From the NCBI GenBank assembly GCA_947062645.1, contig CAMSQT010000030.1, positions 1 to 9,933 of the forward strand: a stretch of DNA of 9,933 nt, written 5' to 3'. The position numbers and the translations under genes are program-made. This document shows, in pieces, positions 1-6,000 of the stretch. Below the pieces are notes generated by a model that was given only the letters and a program-made list of their open reading frames with translations, had not been told where the DNA came from and did no database searches. This stretch comes from an uncultured Clostridium sp. (GTDB taxonomy: Bacteria > Bacillota > Clostridia > TANB77 > CAG-508). The first letter of the stretch is position 1; each line of letters opens with the position of its first letter.

Positions 1-106
1 GAGATAGCTTTTCAGCCAATTCTTCTTGTGTATATTCTGCTTTCGATCTTGCCAATTTAATTTTCTTTCCAATATTTTTTCTTAAAACCTTTTCTTCACT
101 TTTCAT
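1..106 (-). CDS. XRE-family (Cro/CI-type) transcriptional regulator, N-terminal fragment
   Basis: Read on the minus strand from ATG at 106-104, the frame gives 35 residues beginning MKSEEKVLRKNIGKKIKLAR, followed by a segment containing YTQEELAEKLS. The pattern of a basic helix, then T-Q-E-E-L-A, then L-S is the first half of an XRE/HTH_3 DNA-binding domain: helix 1 and the start of the helix-turn-helix. The start is fixed by a near-perfect Shine-Dalgarno (AAGGAGGT as read on the minus strand, 111-118), 4-5 bases upstream. The recognition helix and everything C-terminal lie outside the window, so ligand and target are unknown. It diverges from mraZ across about 260 bases. Many XRE regulators bind their own promoter, but no clear operator palindrome is visible here. 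The family call is good although the visible stretch is short. Confidence 0.8.
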   Translation of the reverse strand, partial: MKSEEKVLRKNIGKKIKLARSKAEYTQEELAEKLS

Positions 107-135
107 AGGTACCTCCTTACACTTTATTTAAAAAA

Positions 136-144
136 AGTATAGCA
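136..144 (-). promoter_or_regulatory. Extended -10 promoter element for the XRE-type regulator
   Basis: Read on the minus strand this is TGCTATACT: a TATACT hexamer (5/6 to consensus) preceded by TGn, an extended -10. It lies about 30 bases upstream of the regulator's start codon, leaving a short leader that includes the Shine-Dalgarno. No good -35 is seen at 16-18 bases upstream (TTCTTT or GTTCTT are the best available), which is tolerable for an extended -10 promoter. Confidence 0.5.
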
Positions 145-280
145 ATTCTAATTTGAAAAAAGAACGAACTATCAATGCGAAATAAAAAAACAAATAATAC
201 AAATTATTCTAGAAAAAATAAAAGTAAATGTAAGTTATTTAAAGTTAAACAAAAAAAAATAAAAAAATTTCAAAAAATGC

Positions 281-309
281 TTGCAAAATAAGAAAAGTTA
301 TATTAAAAT
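281..309 (+). promoter_or_regulatory. Sigma-A-type promoter of mraZ
   Basis: TTGCAA (281-286), a 17-base spacer and TAAAAT (304-309) match the vegetative -35/-10 pattern in 4/6 and 5/6 positions. Transcription would start near 315-317, just upstream of the GTGG repeats, so the repeats fall in the first transcribed bases. A repressor bound there would block promoter clearance. The region is AT-rich, so chance hexamers are a risk, but spacing and position relative to mraZ support the call. Confidence 0.6.
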
Positions 310-318
310 TTAAGTGAA

Positions 319-355
319 GTGGAGAAAAGTGGTGCAAAGTGGTAACAAAGTGGAA
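319..355 (+). promoter_or_regulatory. MraZ-binding repeats (putative autoregulatory operator)
   Basis: Four direct repeats with a GTGG core preceded by AA or AAA lie at 319 (GTGGAG), 329 (GTGGTG), 339 (GTGGTA) and 350 (GTGGAA), spaced 10, 10 and 11 bases apart. A weaker AAGTGA half-copy precedes them at 312. MraZ proteins studied in E. coli and mycoplasmas bind tandem GTGG- or AAAGTG-type boxes on one face of the helix upstream of their own operon, and this array has that form and position. It lies between the predicted promoter and the mraZ ribosome binding site. Binding is inferred from the pattern. Confidence 0.8.
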
Positions 356-369
356 GGGAGTGAAATTAA

Positions 370-795
370 TTGCTAATTGGTGAATACGAGCATTCCATAG
401 ATGCAAAAGGCAGAATCATTATGCCAGCAAAACTAAGAACTGATATGGGAGAAAAATTCATCGTAACCAAAGGATTAGATGGATGTTTATTTGCGTTTTC
501 ACAAAATGAGTGGTTAAATTTCGAAACCAAACTAAAAACACTACCACTAGCAGACAAAAATGCTAGAAACTTTGTAAGATTTTTCTTATCAGGAGCAACA
601 GAATGTGAAATTGACAAACAAGGAAGATTTTTAATTCCAAACAACCTAAGAACAGCTGCAAACCTTGAAAAGGAAGCAGTTATCATAGGAGTAGGAACAA
701 GGCTTGAAATTTGGGACAAACAAACTTGGCAAAACTGTGACGAAAATATTTCAGCTGAAGAAATTGCCGAAAATATGACAATGCTTGGTATATAA
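370..795 (+). CDS. mraZ: Transcriptional regulator MraZ
   Basis: The 141-residue product has the usual MraZ length and two SpoVT/AbrB-like swapped-hairpin halves. The first half has the D-x-x-x-R signature as DAKGR (residues 11-15) followed by IIMPAKLR. The second has ECEIDKQGR (D82, R86) followed by FLIPNNLR. MraZ forms a ring-shaped oligomer that binds tandem GTGG-type boxes in front of its own gene and usually represses the division/cell-wall operon; the expected boxes are at 319-355. The start is TTG at 370, supported by an AAGGGAG Shine-Dalgarno at 354-360 with a 9-base gap and by the family N-terminus M-L-x-G-E-Y-E-H. The gene is intact. Unusually, a strong intrinsic terminator and 279 non-coding bases separate it from rsmH, although the two genes are commonly cotranscribed. 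Confidence 0.96.
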   Translation: MLIGEYEHSIDAKGRIIMPAKLRTDMGEKFIVTKGLDGCLFAFSQNEWLNFETKLKTLPLADKNARNFVRFFLSGATECEIDKQGRFLIPNNLRTAANLEKEAVIIGVGTRLEIWDKQTWQNCDENISAEEIAENMTMLGI

Positions 796-822
796 TACTT
801 GTAAAAGTTTATATAAAAACAC

Positions 823-1010
823 AAAAGATAAACTTACAAAAGAAAAATCCATAAGAAACAAAAGACAAATTTACAAAAGATAAAATTACCAAAGAAAATA
901 GCTAAGATACAAAAGATAAATACTAAAGATAAAACAACAAAAGCTTTTAAAACGCAAAAGAAAGTTAAACAAAAGAAGCTAGAAAAACCAAAAGATAAAA
1001 CAAAACAAAG
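823..1010 (+). repeat. A-rich degenerate AAAAGATAAA repeat tract between mraZ and rsmH
   Basis: About a dozen copies of AAAAGA, the fullest reading AAAAGATAAA (823, 875, 911, 990; near-copy at 925), recur every 14-22 bases on a purine-rich strand. No frame here has a start codon, and the composition is low complexity. The transcript would be an unstructured A-rich leader ahead of the terminator at 1016. I see no promoter or conserved RNA motif. It could be an expanded simple repeat, or an unstructured spacer serving attenuation. Confidence 0.6.
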
Positions 1011-1015
1011 ATTTC

Positions 1016-1049
1016 AGCTGGTAATTTTTAGAATTACCAGCTATTTTTT
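1016..1049 (+). terminator. Intrinsic terminator between mraZ and rsmH
   Basis: AGCTGGTAATT (1016-1026) pairs perfectly over 11 bp with AATTACCAGCT (1032-1042) around a 5-base loop, followed by ATTTTTT, a textbook rho-independent terminator. It ends only 25 bases before the TTG start of rsmH, leaving no room for another promoter. rsmH expression from the mraZ promoter would need read-through or antitermination. An upstream AAAATTACC at 882-890 is complementary to 1020-1028 and could compete for the left arm. Confidence 0.85.
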
Positions 1050-1074
1050 ATAAAAGCTAAGGAGTAACATTAAA

Positions 1075-2005
1075 TTGGAATTTAAGCACAAACCAGTCAT
1101 GCTAAAAGAATGTATCGAAGGATTACAAATAAAGCCAGAAGGTATCTATGTAGATCGGTACCTTAGGAGGAGCAGGGCATAGTAAAGAAATCGTAAAAAG
1201 ATTAGAAAAGCAAGGTAGGCTAATAGGAATTGACCGAGACCAAGAAGCATTAAAGGCAGCCAAAGAGGCATTAAGTCAATTTTTCAATGTGCAATATGTA
1301 CATGACAATCATGATAATATCAAGCAAATACTAGAAAAACAAAACATAGATGAAGTAGATGGGATTTTATTAGACTTAGGAGTCTCTTCTTATCAATTAG
1401 ACCAAAGAAATCGAGGTTTTAGTTACTTAGGAGAAAACGACCTAGACATGAGAATGGATAAAACCCAAAACTTAACAGCAAAAGACGTTGTTAACCAATA
1501 TTCTGAAGAAATTTTAGCAAACCTTATTTATGAATATGGAGAAGAAAAATTTTCTAGGCAAATAGCCAAAAATATTTGTATAAAAAGAAAAGAAAAAACA
1601 ATAAAAACCACGAAAGAATTAGTAGAAATAATTGAAAAATCCATTCCAAGAGCAAAACAAAAAGATGGACATCCAGCCAAAAGAACCTTTCAGGCAATTC
1701 GAATTGAAGTAAACAATGAAATCAAACCATTATACCAAACAATAAAAAACAGTATCGATTGCTTAAAAGAAGGAGGAAGGCTATGTGTTATAACGTTCCA
1801 TTCTTTAGAAGATAGAGCCGTAAAAAATGCTTTTATCGAAGCAAAAGGAAAATGCATCTGTCCTAGTGACTTACCTTACTGTGTATGTGGCGCAAAATCG
1901 TTAGGAAAGATTATAACCAAAAAACCAATTACAGCAACAAAAGAAGAATTAGAAGAAAATGCAAGAAGTAAAAGTGCAAAACTAAGAATTTTTGAAAGAA
2001 AATAA
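1075..2005 (+). CDS. rsmH: 16S rRNA (cytosine(1402)-N4)-methyltransferase RsmH, broken by a +1 frameshift as written
   Basis: RsmH (MraW) is the SAM-dependent enzyme that N4-methylates C1402 of 16S rRNA. The TTG start at 1075 has AAGGAG at 1059-1064 and gives the family N-terminus (M)EFKHKPVML. The frame then reads GIYVD and runs into TAG at 1180-1182. Removing one base at 1155/1156 restores the SAM-binding motif DGTLGGAGHS and a continuous 309-residue protein, the normal length. Downstream motifs are intact: GILLDLGVSS, DLDMRMD, HPAKRTFQAIRIEVNNE, RLCVITFHSLEDRAVK and a cysteine cluster CICPSDLPYCVCG. The first Met in the downstream frame (1289) lies beyond the SAM motif, so a product from there would be inactive. 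A sequencing or assembly indel, or a recent mutation, is more likely than long decay because the rest is clean. The stop lies 17 bases before ftsL, consistent with one operon. Confidence 0.93.
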
Positions 2006-2022
2006 AAGGAGGTGAATAACTT

Positions 2023-2520
2023 ATGGCAAGAAGTAGATATGAATACGGAACAAGTCCAAGAAAACTAGAACCAGATATCACAAGAAAAAGTAGACAACAA
2101 AAGAAAATAAGAGTGGTAGAGGACTTGCCAAAACAAGACATTAAAATATCAAAAGCCCAAAGGAAAAAACAGACTCAATTAACCTTTGTTGTTGTTGGAA
2201 TATTTATTATACTTTTAACCGTAAGTTATCGTAATTCTCAAATTAATGAAAAATTCAACCAAGTACAAACCTTAAAAAGAGAATTATCCTCTATGAAAAA
2301 AGAAAATGAGCAACTAGAAGTTAGCATTCAAAACAGCGTAAACTTAAACACCATTGAAAAATTAGCCAAAGAAAAATTAGGTATGCAAAAACTAACCAAT
2401 AAACAAACTGTTTATATATTGTTACCAAAAAAAGACTATGTTGAACCAGCAGTAGAAGAACTAGAAAAGGAAGAAGGCAATTGGTTTGAAAAAATAGTCA
2501 ACAAAATAGTAAATAAATAA
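2023..2520 (+). CDS. ftsL: FtsL/DivIC-like septum formation protein
   Basis: The 165-residue protein has the FtsL/DivIC architecture. A basic cytoplasmic N-terminus (about 1-52) is followed by one membrane span (about residues 53-68, LTFVVVGIFIILLTVSY), a heptad-rich extracytoplasmic coiled coil (about 72-105, rich in L/K/E) and a conserved-looking tail with IEKLAKEKLGM, typical of septum-formation initiator proteins. FtsL partners with DivIB/FtsQ and DivIC/FtsB to activate septal peptidoglycan synthases. Position directly after rsmH favours ftsL over divIC, but sequence alone does not separate them. The ATG follows AGGAGGTG at 2008-2014. A terminator begins right after the stop, so the transfer to pbpB/spoVD, mraY and mur genes seen in many Firmicutes is absent here. 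Confidence 0.85.
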   Translation: MARSRYEYGTSPRKLEPDITRKSRQQKKIRVVEDLPKQDIKISKAQRKKQTQLTFVVVGIFIILLTVSYRNSQINEKFNQVQTLKRELSSMKKENEQLEVSIQNSVNLNTIEKLAKEKLGMQKLTNKQTVYILLPKKDYVEPAVEELEKEEGNWFEKIVNKIVNK

Positions 2521-2521
2521 G

Positions 2522-2559
2522 AAATTGCCAAGAGGGATGTTCCTTTTGGCAATTTTTTT
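2522..2559 (+). terminator. Intrinsic terminator closing mraZ-rsmH-ftsL
   Basis: The left arm at 2522-2536 (AAATTGCCAAGAGGG) pairs over 15 positions, including G-T wobbles, with 2541-2555 (TCCTTTTGGCAATTT) around the loop ATGT, and runs into a T tract to 2559. It begins immediately after the ftsL-like stop codon. The same left arm is repeated in inverted form at 2726-2742, so it can also be drawn into the larger palindrome. Confidence 0.9.
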
Positions 2560-2742
2560 ATTTATGATGTTTTTTGATTAAAGTTTATATATTTTTTATA
2601 AAGTAACATTCGGGGGGACCAACAAATTACAGTCTGTTATGTAATTACAGACTGTATGAAGTTGGGAGTTACTTTATAAAAAATCATATAAACTTTTACA
2701 AGAGTAAATATAGAAAATTGAAAAAAACATCCCTCTTGGCAA
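2525..2742. repeat. 218-bp imperfect palindrome (MITE-like or structured-RNA element)
   Basis: Three nested inverted repeats are visible. The outer ends TTGCCAAGAGGGATGTT (2525-2541) recur as exact reverse complement at 2726-2742 (17/17). Inner arms at 2581-2607 and 2668-2695 are complementary over 27 bases with one bulged base. The centre has CCAAC/GTTGG (2619-2623/2661-2665) enclosing TACAGTCTG/CAGACTGTA (2628-2636/2648-2656). No frame codes for protein. Perfect termini, a palindromic body and small size fit a MITE or the remnant of an insertion element, but I see no convincing target-site duplication. A long RNA hairpin is the alternative. Confidence 0.7.
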
Positions 2743-2901
2743 AATCCTCTTTAGCACTACGGAAATGAAGAACAGAAGATAACAGGAAAAAATATTACAA
2801 AACCATTTCAAAAAAGAAAACAAATTGTAAAACTACAAATAAACTCTTAAGCAAGCATATAATGTAGAAGCTATAAAAAGCAAAAGTAAAGAAAAGATAG
2901 G
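2743..2901. other. Intergenic stretch without recognisable features
   Basis: This AT-rich stretch lies between the palindrome and the protease promoter. No open frame with a usable start and ribosome binding site, no tRNA-like fold and no strong hairpin with a T tract were found on either strand. Confidence 0.5.
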
Positions 2902-2930
2902 TTGATAGAAAAATAAAATGTTGTTACAAT
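2902..2930 (+). promoter_or_regulatory. Promoter of the M26 surface protease gene
   Basis: TTGATA (2902-2907, 5/6 to consensus), a 17-base spacer and TACAAT (2925-2930, 5/6) with TGT directly before the hexamer form an extended -10 promoter, the best promoter match in the window. Transcription would start near 2937, giving a leader of about 70 bases. With the terminator at 2522-2559 upstream, this makes the protease an independent transcription unit. Confidence 0.75.
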
Positions 2931-3005
2931 TTAGATAAATATAGTTAAAGAAAAATAGGTTGAAAAGATGAAAGAATTTCAGCCCAATTTTTAGTGAAGG
3001 AAAGG

Positions 3006-6000
3006 ATGAAAAAAATGAAAAAGAAAATTAGCATGATATTTGCAATTTTAATTCTAATTTTGACAACTACTTTATCATATGCTACCTCAAAAGTAGAAGC
3101 GACTTTAACAGCCACTTCTCAAAAGTTATATGAAAAAGAAACCGTTGTATTTACCTTAAAAGTAGATAGCTTCCAAGACATAAATCATGGAATTGATGCC
3201 TACAAAGGGGTTTTAGAATATGACAAAACCATATTTGAAGAAGTAAAAGAAGCTAATTTTAAAGCATTAAGTGGTTGGGAGGGATTACAATATAATTCCC
3301 AAACTTGTGAATTTGTTGTTTACAAAAAAGCAGGAACTACTTTAGAAGAAAACATAGTAGAATTATCGCTTCAAGTAAAAGAAGGAGTAAAAGCTGCTAA
3401 AACAGAAGTTAAGATGCTAGATATGGTAACTTCACAAGGAAAAGAAGATATTTATGTAGTAAATGGAAAAAAGGCTATTCTTGAAATGGACATTATAGAA
3501 GAACAAAAACCAGAGGAGAAGCCAGACGACAAACCAATTGAGAAACCAGATGAGAAGCCAGAAGACCAAGACCCTGGAGAAGTACCACCTAGTAAACCAA
3601 ACATCGAAAAACCAAATAACAATAAACCAAATGGTGGTGTACAGCTAGAAAATCAAGACCAACAATATCAAGGAAAACTACCAAAAACCGGTAAAAATTA
3701 TACCATGCTATTCTTATTACTAGCAGTAGAAGTACTAGTAGCAGTAAGAGCCGTTCATTTTGGAAAGAAATGGATGACAAGCGAAAAAACAAAAGCGACA
3801 GTTGTTACAACACTAGCCGTTGTATTATCGATGCAATTTATAGGAACGGTTTATGGAGCTGTTACTACCTTCGCTCAAAAAGGAGAACTAAATGGAGATG
3901 GATCCATTAACTATGCAGACGTTAGTTTGTTAGAAGCTCATTTAATTCATTTGAAACCATTAGGAGAAGACAAACCAATTGAAGAAGCAAAAACCTTATT
4001 AGAAAATGCAGATATGAATAGTGATGGGAAAATCACAGTAACTGACCTTAGTATTCTAATCCAAAAAATCGAAAATAAATTAAATTATGAAGTAACAATA
4101 AGAGACTTATTAGTGAATAACTATTACCCAATAAAAGGCGAAGAAATAGTAATAAGCTTTGATGCAGATGTAAATTATGATGCAACCATTCAAGCAATTA
4201 CAGTAAATGGAAAAGAATATGAAATAAAAAGAAACGAAGCCAATAACAATTTATACGAAATTAAAATAAATGTAGGAAATACCAGTGGGGTAAAAGAATA
4301 CAAACTAGAAAAAGCAAAATTGGACAATGGCAAAGAAGTGAAAATAGAAGAGGAGGTTAAAGTTGATGTCTTAAAACAACAACCTCAAATTCAAAACTGG
4401 ACAGTAGAAGAAGATATCGAAAAAACAGAATTGAATGTATCCTTTGATGTAGTAGATCCTGACCAAGCCTTTGTCTCTGGAAATTATAGAATTGTTGAAA
4501 AACAAGGAGAAAACGAAGCAGAAAATGAGTCAGCAGACGGAGATGCTATCTTAACAGGAGAAGTAACAGCTGGAAATAACAAAATTAACGTTAAAGTAGA
4601 AGAAGGAAAAATCTATGAAATTATTATGTGCTTGACCTATAACTTAGATAGCGATACTTTAGAAATAGAAGGAGAAAATCAAGTAACGGTTACCGAAAAA
4701 GAAGACTTAAAATTAGTTGTAAACTATGATTTCAAAGTATCCGATTTAGAGACTTATCGTTATCATGACGGAATCGAAGAAAAAACAGAAGAATTTAAGA
4801 CAGGAGAATACATAAACTTAAAATTCAATAGCACAAATGCTACTACTTGTACACCAAAAGAAGCGATTATCAATGGAAAAACCTATCCATTAACCAAAGA
4901 AAACGATAAATATAAAGCAGTAGTAGATGGAGCAACTAGTACAGGAACCCATACTGTTAAATTAGAAAAAGTAATTTTAAGTAATGGAAAGAACTTTGAA
5001 GTAGGGCAAGAAGTAGAGGTAAAAGTAATCAAAAACGCACCAATCGTAAAACGATTTAGAGCAAATGAAAGCGTAGAAGACAAAGAAATTAATATGCATC
5101 TTTTCTTAAAAGATATTGACAAAACAATCACTGACCTTACCGTAAAATTATATGATAACCAAAATAACGAAATAACAACTAAAAATTTAACCGATAAATT
5201 AGTAGAAGAAAACCTAACAGATGAAGAAACCGAAGAAGAAATCAAAAATACCTATTATATTAATAGTCAATTAGACACTAGCACAGCAACAATGCAAGAT
5301 AGCTATAAAGTAAAAATAATTGCTAATTACCAACTATTAGAAAATGACGATGAATCTATTCATACAGAAGAAGTATTGTTGGAAGAAACCATAGAAGCAA
5401 ATCCAGTTGTAAACATTGAAAAAGTAGACGTTTCTAAAAAATATCCAGAAAAAAATGAAAATATCACATTAACCTATAAAGTGGAAACCAACAAAAAAGA
5501 CCTAAAACTTACACACATTATGGTAAATAACTTAAAATGTATTGCAACCAAACATATTGATAATGACGAAAATGTGACCTATACAGTGACATTAAGTGCA
5601 GGAGAAACAGCTGGAATCTTAAACTTAGATACAACAGAATTCATTTTTGAAGGAAATATAATAGCCCATGTAAGAAATAATGTGCAAGTAGATGTCTTAA
5701 AAGACAAACCTACTAGCCAAGCATTTTTACAAGTAGACGACATTGATAATAGTACCGTTAGATTAACCGCTAATATCGTAGACCCAGATAAGGCATTTAT
5801 TAGGGGAAAAGCTGATTTAGTTAGAAATAGTGATGGCGAAATAGTAGCTACCAAAGAATTTGACGCTGAGCATATCACATTTGTAATTGAAAATGTAGAA
5901 TTAGAGACTGAATACACCCTTGTTGCTAAAATGACCTACGATAGAGATACCAATAAATTAACAGAAGAAACCAATCAAAACTATGTGGAAGACGAAGAAT

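Noticed and set aside
299..304. TATATT as the -10 of the mraZ promoter
   Set aside because: Only 12 bases separate it from TTGCAA; TAAAAT at 304-309 has the correct 17-base spacing.
366..824. 152-residue minus-strand open frame overlapping mraZ
   Set aside because: It is antisense to an intact mraZ with full family motifs and resembles no known protein.
823..1010. CRISPR array
   Set aside because: Repeats are about 10 bases, degenerate and irregularly spaced, and the spacers are themselves A-rich fragments.
832..1053. Lys-rich open frame of about 70 codons between mraZ and rsmH
   Set aside because: It has no ATG, GTG or TTG start and no ribosome binding site, consists of low-complexity repeats, and runs through the terminator.
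2968..2994. Eight-codon open frame (MKEFQPNF) just before the protease gene, as a possible leader peptide
   Set aside because: No convincing ribosome binding site and no attenuator structure follow it; such short frames are expected by chance.
3774..3860. Separate gene starting at ATG 3774 (a second signal-peptide-like N-terminus after the cohesin-LPXTG part), with the upstream gene wrongly fused to it
   Set aside because: The frame is continuous without a stop, the local Shine-Dalgarno (GGAAAG) is weak, and streptococcal M26 proteases have the same LPXTG-span-Lys-span order in one polypeptide. A real fusion is the simpler reading, although the indel in rsmH shows errors are possible.
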